Shown here: positions 21,867-30,078 of the stretch, one piece after another | Numbering within the stretch: the stretch's first letter is position 1 | How the letters are laid out: the number at the start of each line of letters is the position of its first letter | Origin: an uncultured Lachnospiraceae bacterium | Lineage (GTDB): Bacteria; Bacillota; Clostridia; Lachnospirales; Lachnospiraceae | Assembly: GCA_947176065.1 (NCBI GenBank) | Contig: CAMWPB010000009.1 | Coordinates: 18,368-82,367, forward strand | Direction: 5' to 3' | Length of the DNA: 64,000 bases | Notes under the pieces: model-generated | Database searches by the model: none | What the model was told of the DNA's origin: nothing | Seen by the model: only the letters and a program-made list of their open reading frames with translations | Made by a program: the position numbers and the translations under genes

Positions 21867-23582
21867 ATGAAAACAGCAATTACAAAAATAGGAATGGATA
21901 AGCTGCGCAATATGACACCGATGGCGGAGGGCGGCGAGGGGTTCATATATGAGTATGGCGGCGATATTCTAAAAATCTATAAAAAGAACGTGGATAGTGC
22001 ATCAAAGGAAAAGAAAATAACCTTGCTGATCCAGAAAAATCTACCTAAAGAGGTTGTGAAACCTATACAGCCGGTTTATGACACTCACAATAACTTTATT
22101 GGTTATATCATGCCAAAGGTATCAGGGGAGGAGATAAGGGTACTCACGAGTAAGAAATATCTCAAAGCGAACGGTATCGGCACAAACGACATCCTTAAAA
22201 TGCTCGTGCGGATTCAGGAAGTGATTGAGCAGATTCACAAGGCTGGCGTTTATATAGGCGATTTGAACGACCAGAACATTTTGTTTGATGCAAAGGGAGA
22301 TGTGTTTTTCATCGACTGTGACAGCTGGAGCATAGGCACGGAAAAGTGCGAAGTTGTAATGGACCTTTACCGCGATCCGCTTATGAGCGGCAATGACTTC
22401 TCAGAAAGTACGGACTTGTATGCTGAGAGCATACTGATCTGGAAAACCATAACAAGAATACATCCTCACGGCGGAACAACGAACCCGGACATTGATATTA
22501 TGGAGCGTATGAGGCGCGGCATTTCTGTAATTGACAATCCGGCGGTCAAAATCCCACGGACAATCAAATCGTGGAGGAATCTTAGTCCGCCGCTCATAGA
22601 GTCTCTGAAAAAGGTATTTGAAAATAAAAGCCGTTCACTTGGCAGCGAGTTGGCGGATATGTACGCCAATCTGAAATTCTGCGACAAGGATCAGGAATAT
22701 TACTATGGGAAGTTCGACCGCTGCCCGCTGTGTTGCGGAAATGCAATGGTTATCAGCAAGCCAAAATCTCAGGGCGTGATGGGAGGATTGACATTGTGCG
22801 CCGTTCTGAATGAGAGAGAAGTAAAGGTTGTTCTGAATGAGAACTGCTACATAGGAACAGATGGGAATGTGGTAAATGTTGCAAACAATGACAGATTGCC
22901 TTACCAGAAAGGTAAGTTTTATCATTTCTTTCCGGATGGCATTCTGGTATTGGATGATACAGACAATATCTATTTCACTACCCAAAAGGACGTATACAGC
23001 ATACGGAAACGGCACAAGAGCCCTATATATGTGTTCGGCACAGATATTTACTACATATCTCCTGCAAACACGTTTACAAAGCTATCCGCTACGGATAATG
23101 GGAATGGTATTCGCTCTATTGCGAAGTGTAGCTACAATTCCTATTTTGCGGTAGACAGCGGCGAATACTGCATTGTGAATAAGTATGACGGAAACCTGAT
23201 TATAAACTGCAACGGAATGAACGTGGAATTTTCACATCAGGGCAGCATCATCAATTACGGAATCCATAGAGACCGTGTGAGCGGTAAGTGGCTTGTGGTA
23301 CTACAGGACGGCTCCGGCGCATTCAGAACCATTGTCATTCGTGAAAACAGCGTGGAGTATGACACGGATCAGATTAAATATGAGTGCGGTCTTGGGAACC
23401 TCTGTCTGTCAAACAGCACAATCTATATTCCGATTGATGGGAAGATCAGAGGGTACTCATACCAGAAACAGGCGTTTAAGGATTTTGAGTGCGGTATCGT
23501 TACGCCGGATAGCTGCCTGATAAAGGATGGTGCAACGTTTACTATTGTGAATGATGAGAACATCTATAAGTTGGGAAAGTGA
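21867..23582 (+). CDS. protein kinase with C-terminal propeller-like region (571 aa)
   Basis: GGAGGGCGGC precedes the ATG. The kinase fold spans about residues 1-270: glycine loop AEGGEGFIYEYGGDILKIYKK (Lys about 36), catalytic loop GDLNDQNILF (about 131) with N for metal, and a DCD in place of DFG (about 150). A CPLCC cluster near 290 may bind zinc. The last 280 residues are strand repeats (KFYHFFPDGILVLDDTDNIYF, SYNSYFAVDSGEYCIVN) like a beta-propeller sensor. The HRD motif is replaced by YIGD, as in many bacterial kinases of this type. Confidence 0.78.
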   Translation: MKTAITKIGMDKLRNMTPMAEGGEGFIYEYGGDILKIYKKNVDSASKEKKITLLIQKNLPKEVVKPIQPVYDTHNNFIGYIMPKVSGEEIRVLTSKKYLKANGIGTNDILKMLVRIQEVIEQIHKAGVYIGDLNDQNILFDAKGDVFFIDCDSWSIGTEKCEVVMDLYRDPLMSGNDFSESTDLYAESILIWKTITRIHPHGGTTNPDIDIMERMRRGISVIDNPAVKIPRTIKSWRNLSPPLIESLKKVFENKSRSLGSELADMYANLKFCDKDQEYYYGKFDRCPLCCGNAMVISKPKSQGVMGGLTLCAVLNEREVKVVLNENCYIGTDGNVVNVANNDRLPYQKGKFYHFFPDGILVLDDTDNIYFTTQKDVYSIRKRHKSPIYVFGTDIYYISPANTFTKLSATDNGNGIRSIAKCSYNSYFAVDSGEYCIVNKYDGNLIINCNGMNVEFSHQGSIINYGIHRDRVSGKWLVVLQDGSGAFRTIVIRENSVEYDTDQIKYECGLGNLCLSNSTIYIPIDGKIRGYSYQKQAFKDFECGIVTPDSCLIKDGATFTIVNDENIYKLGK

Positions 23583-23591
23583 GGAAAATGT

Positions 23592-24323
23592 ATGAGGAAA
23601 GAAACGATATGTATTAACGAGAGAAATCTTATGTTTGTTGTGGCAGGCCAGTTATACGATCAGGCTCCGAATCGGCAGCCGCGAAAAGTTGAAGAGATTA
23701 TGAGCAAAGTGAGGTTCAATTTCAGAAATGATGCACGGTGCGATAAAAACAATGAATGGTACTCAATCAGCGTGGATAAAGATAATGTATATGGGTTTGT
23801 GAAATCTATGCTTGTGAGCATACCTGAGTTTCAGGAATTGAATCTTACTCAGAATGAGTATGATGCAGGAATAAAGGTTGATGACGAAAAGCGTGCAAAG
23901 TTCAAGGTTACTACAAGCCGCGATAAGAACGATGAGGATTCATGGAGGAATGATTTTGTTGACATTGATGCCTTTATACAGAACGTGAATAGGCGGTTGC
24001 TTGACATTATCGACATTGAAAGTGATTGTTTCCTCTGTATACATCAGGATCAAAACAGCAAGAGTACGTTAGATTGTGGTTCCAGTGATAAATGCAAAAT
24101 TTGTTGCGCGAATCCGAACCTAACGAACAATTTTGAGTGCAGACGGCATCCGAAAGGGGAGTACACGTTCGCCTGTAAATTCGATTGCCCGAAAAGCAGA
24201 TACATATGCTGTGAAGAATGTGGAGACAGGAACACTTGCGGTTCTGTATGCGATTCTCATTCGGAGGATTGCGGATTGGCAATAAACAGAAAAGGTTTAA
24301 ACTGGGAGGAAAGCAAAGCATGA
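23592..24323 (+). CDS. protein with cysteine-rich C-terminal domain (243 aa)
   Basis: GAGGAAAATGT precedes the ATG 9 bases after the kinase stop. Residues 1-145 are mixed alpha/beta without known motifs. Residues about 146-235 hold at least 16 cysteines in pairs (CFLC, CKICC, CRRHPKGEYTFAC, CPKSRYICCEECG, CGSVC), suggesting two or more zinc or iron-sulphur sites. It probably works with the vWA/PP2C/kinase set, since the genes are adjacent and tightly spaced. Not recognised as a family. Confidence 0.6.
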   Translation: MRKETICINERNLMFVVAGQLYDQAPNRQPRKVEEIMSKVRFNFRNDARCDKNNEWYSISVDKDNVYGFVKSMLVSIPEFQELNLTQNEYDAGIKVDDEKRAKFKVTTSRDKNDEDSWRNDFVDIDAFIQNVNRRLLDIIDIESDCFLCIHQDQNSKSTLDCGSSDKCKICCANPNLTNNFECRRHPKGEYTFACKFDCPKSRYICCEECGDRNTCGSVCDSHSEDCGLAINRKGLNWEESKA

Positions 24324-24580
24324 GAGTAGGGGATAAGGTTACATGGAAGAGCAGAGAATATGAGCCAGAAAAAACAGGTGAAATTATCGCCATTATTCCG
24401 GCGGGCAATATGGTAAGTCCGCATATTCCGCATACAGCAAGGGCAAGCCATATCAAAGTAGGTAGCGAAAGAAGTATACATAACCGCGTTTTGGTTGCCG
24501 TTCCGGCGGGGAAAGATAACCAGATCACACACTATTACTGCCCTACTGAAAAAGTGATTACAGAGCAGAACCCAAATTAA
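24320..24580 (+). CDS. small hypothetical protein (86 aa)
   Basis: The ATG at 24320 overlaps the previous stop (ATGA) and is preceded by GGGAGGAAAGCAA. The product MRVGDKVTWKSREYEPEKTGEIIAIIPAG is a short beta-barrel-like domain (KVTWKSREYEPEKTGEIIAI) resembling KOW/SH3-type small domains; it ends in a polar tail. Role unknown. Confidence 0.58.
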   Translation: MRVGDKVTWKSREYEPEKTGEIIAIIPAGNMVSPHIPHTARASHIKVGSERSIHNRVLVAVPAGKDNQITHYYCPTEKVITEQNPN

Positions 24581-24592
24581 AAAAGGAGTGAA

Positions 24593-24889
24593 ATGAGTAA
24601 AAATAATCGTCTTATTAACAGCATGAAGAGAATGGCAGAGAAAAATAGACAGGAGAATATTGCAAAAGCATCAAGTGAAATGATTCCCCAGATATATGCT
24701 GCCATTGCAATCGCATTACACCGTACATACGGATTTGGATATAAGCGGATCAACGATGTGTTTTATGAATCTCAAAGAATATGGGAGAACCTTCCGGGAA
24801 CGGCGGGGGAAATGATTGCGCTGTGTGAAAAAGAAACTGGAATTGCGATAAGAGGGAACGAAGATAATTTAAAGGAGGTTGTGAAGTGA
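24593..24889 (+). CDS. small helical phage protein (98 aa)
   Basis: AAAGGAGTGAA precedes the ATG. The basic N-terminus (MSKNNRLINSMKRMAEKNRQ) is followed by helices including MIPQIYAAIAIALHRTYGFGYKRINDVFYESQRIW, a pattern seen in small phage proteins of unknown function. It overlaps the next GTG start by 4 bases. Confidence 0.55.
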   Translation: MSKNNRLINSMKRMAEKNRQENIAKASSEMIPQIYAAIAIALHRTYGFGYKRINDVFYESQRIWENLPGTAGEMIALCEKETGIAIRGNEDNLKEVVK

Positions 24890-25305
24890 GTGGTGTTATG
24901 ATAAATCCAGGCAGCGGACCGGTGAGCGGAGAAATATCATGGGATAATGCCTATGAGAATATCAGAGCCTATATAGCAGACTGCGAGATTCCTATGAGAA
25001 TTGTTAGGTCAGAGCATGATGATGATGATGGGCGGTATCTGTTTGTTCTGCGAAATGATGAATACGATTACCAGACAGAGGTTGAAATGCCCGGACTTCC
25101 TCTCGACAAGGTTAGATATGTTAAAGGGGATAAGAGAAACATACTCGATTTTCCGAGACTGTACGTTGACGGCGGAAGTTGGATTTGGTACATAGGAACT
25201 GTGAAAAAGGAAGTTGTAAAAGAAACACTGGAAGAACGGGCGGAGGAAATGAGTGAGAAACTAGAAAGGATCAGTGAGCAGCTTAAAGAATTGGAGGGTA
25301 AGTGA
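24886..25305 (+). CDS. hypothetical protein with C-terminal coiled coil (139 aa)
   Basis: GTG start 7 bases after GGAGG. The first 100 residues are alpha/beta, with an aspartate run (HDDDDGRYLFVLRNDEYDY). The end (ETLEERAEEMSEKLERISEQLKEL) is a coiled coil, so it likely oligomerises. The stop overlaps the next gene start. Not recognised. Confidence 0.52.
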   Translation: MSGVMINPGSGPVSGEISWDNAYENIRAYIADCEIPMRIVRSEHDDDDGRYLFVLRNDEYDYQTEVEMPGLPLDKVRYVKGDKRNILDFPRLYVDGGSWIWYIGTVKKEVVKETLEERAEEMSEKLERISEQLKELEGK

Positions 25306-25688
25306 TGCAATACAAACCAGAAAATGTTGATACAGATAAGGCATTGGCTTATATCGAAAGTTGTCGTAAGGCGGATGAACAGAAAGAGCATATTGAAACG
25401 GCTTCTATTCGGAAGTTCCATGAGGGTACAAGGCATGGTCTGGATATGGCGGAGGAAATCTTCTCATGCGCAAATTATGAAAAGAAAGCTATCCAGGCAT
25501 CTTATGATGAATGCGTGGGCGGTGCAATTCGTAAAATAGCGCATGAACTTGGTGTTGCGTGTAGCGATATTGTGGAGAGCGAGAAAACTGGAGATGAAAT
25601 GTGCTCTGCTTTTGCGGATAGAATACGGATTTGGTGTGAAACCGGCGAAAAAATTGATAATCTGACAGGGGAGGTATGCAATGTGTAA
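25305..25688 (+). CDS. small hypothetical protein (127 aa)
   Basis: ATG at 25305 chosen (GGAGGG six bases upstream); a GTG at 25302 is too close. Mostly helical: MQYKPENVDTDKALAYIESCRKADEQKEHIE, then GGAIRKIAHELGVACSDIVE and a final short segment. Four dispersed cysteines; no motif. It overlaps the next gene by 8 bases. Confidence 0.52.
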   Translation: MQYKPENVDTDKALAYIESCRKADEQKEHIETASIRKFHEGTRHGLDMAEEIFSCANYEKKAIQASYDECVGGAIRKIAHELGVACSDIVESEKTGDEMCSAFADRIRIWCETGEKIDNLTGEVCNV

Positions 25689-26391
25689 GAAGTTTGAATT
25701 GAAGCAGGAACATATTGACCTCATATCCGAACTGAACTTCAAAGGAGTTGTATCTGTTGAGGGGGAAGAATTTGAATATAGGCCGGCGATAGATTATAAA
25801 AGACCGTTCGGAAACAGTGGCGTAACTTATGATGTTCTGCAAAGGCTTGGACTTACTGACGATGAGGGAAATTATACAGACGCTAATCGAAAGAAAGCAG
25901 AACTGCTTATTATTGAGCTTCCGATTGCACTGGAAATCATCGTTAAAAACAAGACCTTCGCTCCGGGAGAATATGAGATTGATAAGTATTCGGCATATTA
26001 CACCTACAAAGGGTATCGCAATCTTCATTTCTGGCAGGATGCGATCAAGAAGTTTGGCGTAACATTTTCTGATACGAAATATCTTGTAGACCTCTGTATG
26101 AGTTGCTGTGATGAAAATTCGTATAGAGTGTTAAGAGAATTAAGGAAATGTACAATGAATAATTATATGGAGAAAGCTGTTGAGGTCTTTGAACAGTATG
26201 CTATTGATGATTGGATTAGTAGGCACGACGCAGAAGATTTTTGCCGGTATTGTATTGACAACGATGAGTGTCCTCATGGAATGGCTTGTTATGGCGGCGC
26301 ACCCATAGAACCGGCTTGCTGCGGAGGTTTAGATAACGTGCTTCAAACAGATATACTACTGGAAGATTTGATAAACGGAGAAGAAATATAA
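25681..26391 (+). CDS. hypothetical protein (236 aa)
   Basis: GGGGAGGTATGCA precedes the ATG. Alpha/beta protein with several aromatic clusters (ISTYTYKGYRN-like stretch near residue 110) and cysteines near the C-terminus (FCRYCIDNDECPHGMACYGGAP, EPACCGG) that could form a metal site. It is the last gene before the second tRNA promoter. No family recognised. Confidence 0.52.
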   Translation: MCKKFELKQEHIDLISELNFKGVVSVEGEEFEYRPAIDYKRPFGNSGVTYDVLQRLGLTDDEGNYTDANRKKAELLIIELPIALEIIVKNKTFAPGEYEIDKYSAYYTYKGYRNLHFWQDAIKKFGVTFSDTKYLVDLCMSCCDENSYRVLRELRKCTMNNYMEKAVEVFEQYAIDDWISRHDAEDFCRYCIDNDECPHGMACYGGAPIEPACCGGLDNVLQTDILLEDLINGEEI

Positions 26392-26417
26392 AGGCAAGAT
26401 TATTTTTTTGGCAAAAA

Positions 26418-26469
26418 ACTCTCTAAAAGAGAGAAAAGTATTGACAAATTGACAAAATGCATTCATAAT
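26418..26469 (+). promoter_or_regulatory. second tRNA promoter with the same palindromic operator
   Basis: ACTCTCTAAAAGAGAG (26418-26433) lies 7 bases before TTGACA (26441-26446), a 17-base spacer and CATAAT (26464-26469). The palindrome equals that in the promoter at 14181. Downstream are tRNA-Gly, the initiator-like tRNA and the head gene module. Confidence 0.82.
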
Positions 26470-26548
26470 TGAGAACGGGTTGAAGTAGATGTGATTCATC
26501 GTGTTTCTCCAGAGTGTCTGCCGCTTCGGGATAGGCGGCGGGCATTTC

Positions 26549-26619
26549 GCCGGAATGGTGTAACGGCAACACAGCACATTTCCAATGTGCTTATGTGGGT
26601 TCGATTCCCGCTTTCGGCT
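26549..26619 (+). tRNA. tRNA-Gly (UCC)
   Basis: Acceptor GCCGGAA/TTTCGGC (one G-U), D arm GTGT/ACAC, anticodon stem GCACA/TGTGC with loop TTTCCAA (anticodon TCC), T arm GTGGG/CCCGC. Intact counterpart of the interrupted gene at 17504. Confidence 0.92.
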
Positions 26620-26622
26620 TGT

Positions 26623-26696
26623 AGCAGAGTGGAGCAGTCTGGTAGCTTGCCGGGTTCATACCTCGGAGGTCGTGGGTTCAAATCCCATCTCTGCAA
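26623..26696 (+). tRNA. tRNA with CAU anticodon, initiator-like
   Basis: Acceptor AGCAGAG/CTCTGCA leaves an A-A mismatch at pair 1-72, the initiator hallmark. The D arm GAGCAGTCTGGTAGC and the G-rich anticodon stem CCGGG/CTCGG with loop TTCATAC also resemble tRNA-fMet. Variable loop AGGTC, T arm GTGGG-TTCAAAT-CCCAT. Confidence 0.88.
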
Positions 26697-26728
26697 TTAG
26701 TTCTTAACAGTATAAAGGAGTGGCACAC

Positions 26729-26902
26729 ATGGATAATCAGTTTGTCGATGTGTACTGTCCGAATTGCATCGAACGTTACGGCAGGAAGAAACTCCTGTTT
26801 CAGCGTAGCCCTGACAGCAAAGGCGCAGTAAGTATTATGTGCCGTGGATGCAAAGGTGTTATCAAAATTAAATTAGAGAAAGAGCCGATGAGCCGTGAAT
26901 GA
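26729..26902 (+). CDS. Com-like zinc-ribbon protein (57 aa)
   Basis: The ATG at 26729 has AAAGGAG at 8 bases. Two CxxC motifs (YCPNCIERYGRKK and MCRGCKGVIKIKL) about 29 residues apart and the small size resemble the Mu Com family of zinc-binding translational regulators, which control a neighbouring phage gene by binding mRNA. The gene end overlaps a terminator hairpin. The regulatory role is inferred from the fold only. Confidence 0.62.
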   Translation: MDNQFVDVYCPNCIERYGRKKLLFQRSPDSKGAVSIMCRGCKGVIKIKLEKEPMSRE

Positions 26903-26924
26903 TATGGGTTGTCGGCTCTTTTTC
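26881..26924 (+). terminator. AGAGCC/GAGCCG terminator, copy 2 (before portal)
   Basis: AGAGCCGA (26881-26888) pairs with TCGGCTCT (26912-26919), followed by TTTTTC. It starts inside the end of the Com-like gene. Tandem AGAGCC-GATGAGCCG at its 5' side matches the other copies. Confidence 0.75.
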
Positions 26925-26941
26925 GTTATGGAGGAATAAAC

Positions 26942-28528
26942 GTGTACGCAAGCAACGCGCCTACTCTCGGCAGAAGAATGTTGATGACCGATGAGAAAGA
27001 AATCACGAAAGAAAATATCATACCGGTAGTGTCGAAAGCGTATGCGGAACATCAGGACAATGTACGCGATGAGGTTTTTCTATTTAACTATGAAAAGGGT
27101 TTGCAGCCGATTCTCGGACGTGAAAAGCTGATACGCCCAGAAATCAACGCTACTGTGGTAGAAAACAACGCATCAAAGATTGTTGATACCCATGTAGGCT
27201 ACTGCTTCTCGAATCCGATTACATTTGTGCAGAGAGCAAAAGTGGAACTCGGCAAAGATGATGAGATAAAGAACAAAGAGAAAGACGGTGAAAAGGACGA
27301 TATGAAGATTGCCGTCCTTAACAAAATGAATCAAGAACAGAAGAAATCAACCAAAGATATTCAGTTGGCAAGGAACCTGTTCATATGTGGCGTTGGGTAT
27401 CAGATGGTAATGCCGCACAGAAACCGCAAGGCATTTTCTCCATTTGAAATAATGGTGTTAAATCCTATGAGTACGTTCGTGGTGTATTCCAATGATGCGT
27501 ACCGGGAGCCTAAAGTTGCTGTTACATACTTTATACATGACGATGGAACTATTTCTCTGACAGCTTATTCAGAGAATTTCATATATGAGATTGAAAAAGG
27601 GTTGAAGTCAAACGACTATACCCTCAATCAGAAGATTACTCCGAATGTGCTTGGACTGATCCCGATTGTAGAATTTTCTTTGCATGACCGCATGGGTGTG
27701 TTTGAAAAAGTCATACCTATTATGGATGCAATCAATCTCATAAATTCTGACAGAATCAATGACATCTTACAGCACGTTCAGTCTTTGCTATGGCTGCATA
27801 ACTGCGAACTTGATAAAGAGGAAAAGCAGAAACTCGTTGATGGAGATGGCGTTATTATGACACAGAGCAACGAGGGGAAAGAAGCGAAAATTGCATATCT
27901 CACTCAGACATTGGATCAGTCTCAGGTGCAGACGCTTGTGGACTATTTACAGGATCAAATGCAGCAGCAGACTTCTACTCCGTCATGGCAGGAGGCAAGC
28001 GGTGGTTCTACAACCGGAGCAATGCAGTTATCGAATGGATGGCAATGCCTTGAAATCTTTGCAAAGATGGTTGAGCAGCTATTCTTAGAGCCGGAGATGC
28101 AGCTTTTGGAAATCGAAACATCAATCATAAAGAATGATAAGCGGGATTTCGGCGGCTTGGAAGATATGGAAGTGGCAGATATTGAGGTGCGTTTCTGTAG
28201 GACAAAGACATATGACCTCGTATCAAAAACCAATGCCCTTGTTGCACTTTTGAATGTAGGAGTGGACGGTCTTACAGCATTTAATACGGTTGGACTGTTT
28301 ACTGATCCTCAGCAGGCATGGGTTGATTCTGCGAAGATTATAAATGGCATACAGAAGAAACTTGCCGCAAAGGAAGAAAAAAAGGTCGTTGCGCCTCAGA
28401 TCGGAGAACTCGGAAAAGATGCAAACGCATTTAAGGATGAAGAAGGGAACGGTGGGGCAAACAATACGAAAAAGGATAAGTCAGAGGAATCTTTACAGCC
28501 GTCAAAAGTAGCCGGGGTTTCCGAATAG
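26942..28528 (+). CDS. portal protein, SPP1 family (528 aa)
   Basis: GTG start at 26942, 7 bases after GGAGG; the longer frame crosses the terminator. Twelve copies of the portal form the ring through which DNA enters the capsid. The sequence has the SPP1 gp6-type order: KAYAEHQDNVRDEVFLFNYEKG, KIVDTHVGYCFSNP, VCGVGYQMVMPHR-like segment (FICGVGYQMVMP), VVYSNDAYREPKVAVTYF, PIVEFSLHDRMGVFEKVIPIMDAINLINSDRIND, and SWQEASGGSTTGAMQL. Its C-terminus is acidic and low in complexity. The SPP1 gp7-like gene follows. Confidence 0.88.
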   Translation: MYASNAPTLGRRMLMTDEKEITKENIIPVVSKAYAEHQDNVRDEVFLFNYEKGLQPILGREKLIRPEINATVVENNASKIVDTHVGYCFSNPITFVQRAKVELGKDDEIKNKEKDGEKDDMKIAVLNKMNQEQKKSTKDIQLARNLFICGVGYQMVMPHRNRKAFSPFEIMVLNPMSTFVVYSNDAYREPKVAVTYFIHDDGTISLTAYSENFIYEIEKGLKSNDYTLNQKITPNVLGLIPIVEFSLHDRMGVFEKVIPIMDAINLINSDRINDILQHVQSLLWLHNCELDKEEKQKLVDGDGVIMTQSNEGKEAKIAYLTQTLDQSQVQTLVDYLQDQMQQQTSTPSWQEASGGSTTGAMQLSNGWQCLEIFAKMVEQLFLEPEMQLLEIETSIIKNDKRDFGGLEDMEVADIEVRFCRTKTYDLVSKTNALVALLNVGVDGLTAFNTVGLFTDPQQAWVDSAKIINGIQKKLAAKEEKKVVAPQIGELGKDANAFKDEEGNGGANNTKKDKSEESLQPSKVAGVSE

Positions 28529-28539
28529 GGAGGTAGCCT

Positions 28540-29196
28540 ATGGCGTACACGATTGAGAGTTGGATTGACGAAATGAATCTGTTAAAGCCAGATAAGGCAA
28601 AACGGATCAAAACCGCACATGGTATCGAGGATGCCTTAGTAAAGTTTTTTGTGAGGCAGTTGAAAGATATCGTTGAGGGAATATTCTTATTTGCGATCAG
28701 TTCTGAATCGTACAGAGATGAACTTACAGATATTTATATGGAATATTCTGATTCAGAGAACGAATGGATGCGTGGTAGGGCGCGGCGGTTCGCAGATGAG
28801 GTTCAGAATACCACAGAGAAAACCGCAAGGGTTTCTACTGAGCCTGAGTATATTTCAAACATACTGTTTGGTATACCGCTTAAAAACGAAAAAGCAGTTC
28901 CGAAGAAAGTTCGTGATCTATTATCACAGGATAGAGCGGCACGTATCGCAATGAATGAAACGAATGTGATACATAACTATCTGCATCATATGAAATTGAG
29001 GGAAACGCAGATTACACATACATGGGATGCTACACTGGATGAGTTTACAAGACCGCACCATTTTGAAGCTGACGGTCTTACCGTTCCGATTGATGAACCG
29101 TTTGTGATTGCCGGAGAAAGAATGATGTTCCCCGGAGATGACAGTTTGGGGGCAACAGCAAAAAACCTTATAAATTGTCGTTGTATTGAATTATAA
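28540..29196 (+). CDS. minor head protein, SPP1 gp7/Mu F-like (218 aa)
   Basis: AGGGAGGTAGCCT precedes the ATG. The C-terminal 80 residues carry the family signature: MNETNVIHNYLHHMK, THTWDATLDEFTRPHHFEADG, PGDDSLGATAKNLINCRC, the last resembling the conserved NCRC end. Such proteins sit in the capsid near the portal and help package or eject DNA. The first half is helical and more variable. It is followed by an AGAGCC hairpin. Confidence 0.85.
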   Translation: MAYTIESWIDEMNLLKPDKAKRIKTAHGIEDALVKFFVRQLKDIVEGIFLFAISSESYRDELTDIYMEYSDSENEWMRGRARRFADEVQNTTEKTARVSTEPEYISNILFGIPLKNEKAVPKKVRDLLSQDRAARIAMNETNVIHNYLHHMKLRETQITHTWDATLDEFTRPHHFEADGLTVPIDEPFVIAGERMMFPGDDSLGATAKNLINCRCIEL

Positions 29197-29200
29197 AGCA

Positions 29201-29241
29201 AGAGCCTATGAGCCGGATATGAGAAATCATACCCGGCTTTT
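29201..29241 (+). terminator. AGAGCC/GAGCCGG terminator, copy 3 (before scaffold)
   Basis: AGAGCC-TAT-GAGCCGG (29201-29216) with a downstream CCGGCTTTT (to 29241) forms a GAGCCGG/CCGGCTT stem and short T-run. The following 130 bases to the scaffold gene contain no gene. Confidence 0.7.
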
Positions 29242-29370
29242 ATGTTGGCAAGGAAAAGCCTAACCCCATAGAGAAATGTACACGCACACAAAAAATGCGG
29301 AGAGAACCGCTACAACAAACGCGAAAATGTGCAGAGACGCACTTTAAAAAACGCAGAAAGGTAGGAAGTT

Positions 29371-30060
29371 ATGTCACGGATTACAGACAATAAGACGCAC
29401 GGTGTTCCTTTTAATTTACAGTTTTTCGCAGAGGGTGATCCCGAACCGGATGGCGGAAATCCAAATCCGCAGGACACCAGCGGCGGAGATGGCGGAAATC
29501 CAAATCCGCAGCCCACCAGCGGCGGATCAGAGGTGACGATGGAATCTCTTATGGCGGAAATCGCTACTCTGAAAGCGGACAATGTAAAGCTGAAAACCAC
29601 AAACGACAAGCTCTGTCAGTCTGAGGGCGAATTGCGGAAACAGCTTAGAGCAAAGATGACCGCAGAAGAACAGGCGAACGAACTGGAGGCGCAGAAGAAA
29701 GCGGAGCATGAAGAGTATGTTTCCAATCTGGAAAAGGAACTGGCAACCATTAAAGCTACGGCAAGGTACATTGATATGGGGTTTGATCCAGAAAAAGCAA
29801 GTGAAACGGCAATAGCAGAGCTTGACGGCGATAAGGAAATGGTCAACGCCAATATAAAAGCTATGATGGCTGCACAGAGAAAGAAGATGGAGCAGGAACT
29901 GAGAGATCAGTTAATGAAAGATATACCGGCCCCTCAGTCTGGTAATCAGGGCAATATTGACTATTCAAAACAGATTGCAGATGCACTCAACGCAGGCGAT
30001 GCACAGGCAGCGGCGTTGGCAATATTAAATCAGTCCCAGTCTACAGGACAGGGAAAATAA
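29371..30060 (+). CDS. capsid scaffolding protein (229 aa)
   Basis: AAAGGTAGGAAGTT precedes the ATG. FNLQFFAEG near residue 14-22 is the NLQFFA motif common at the start of Firmicute phage scaffold and capsid proteins. A Gly/Pro/Asn-rich stretch follows, made of a perfect 13-residue repeat (39 bp, 29449-29526). The rest is a long coiled coil (MESLMAEIATLKADNVKLK to QELRDQLMKDI) with a short C-terminal segment. Order before the major capsid supports scaffolding. Confidence 0.82.
   Translation: MSRITDNKTHGVPFNLQFFAEGDPEPDGGNPNPQDTSGGDGGNPNPQPTSGGSEVTMESLMAEIATLKADNVKLKTTNDKLCQSEGELRKQLRAKMTAEEQANELEAQKKAEHEEYVSNLEKELATIKATARYIDMGFDPEKASETAIAELDGDKEMVNANIKAMMAAQRKKMEQELRDQLMKDIPAPQSGNQGNIDYSKQIADALNAGDAQAAALAILNQSQSTGQGK
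29449..29526 (+). repeat. 39-bp tandem duplication in the scaffold gene
   Basis: Two copies, 29449-29487 and 29488-29526, differ at only two or three bases and keep frame, duplicating a GGNPNP-type linker. Slipped-strand mispairing is a likely origin. Confidence 0.85.
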
Positions 30061-30078
30061 CCATAGGAGGTAAAGATC

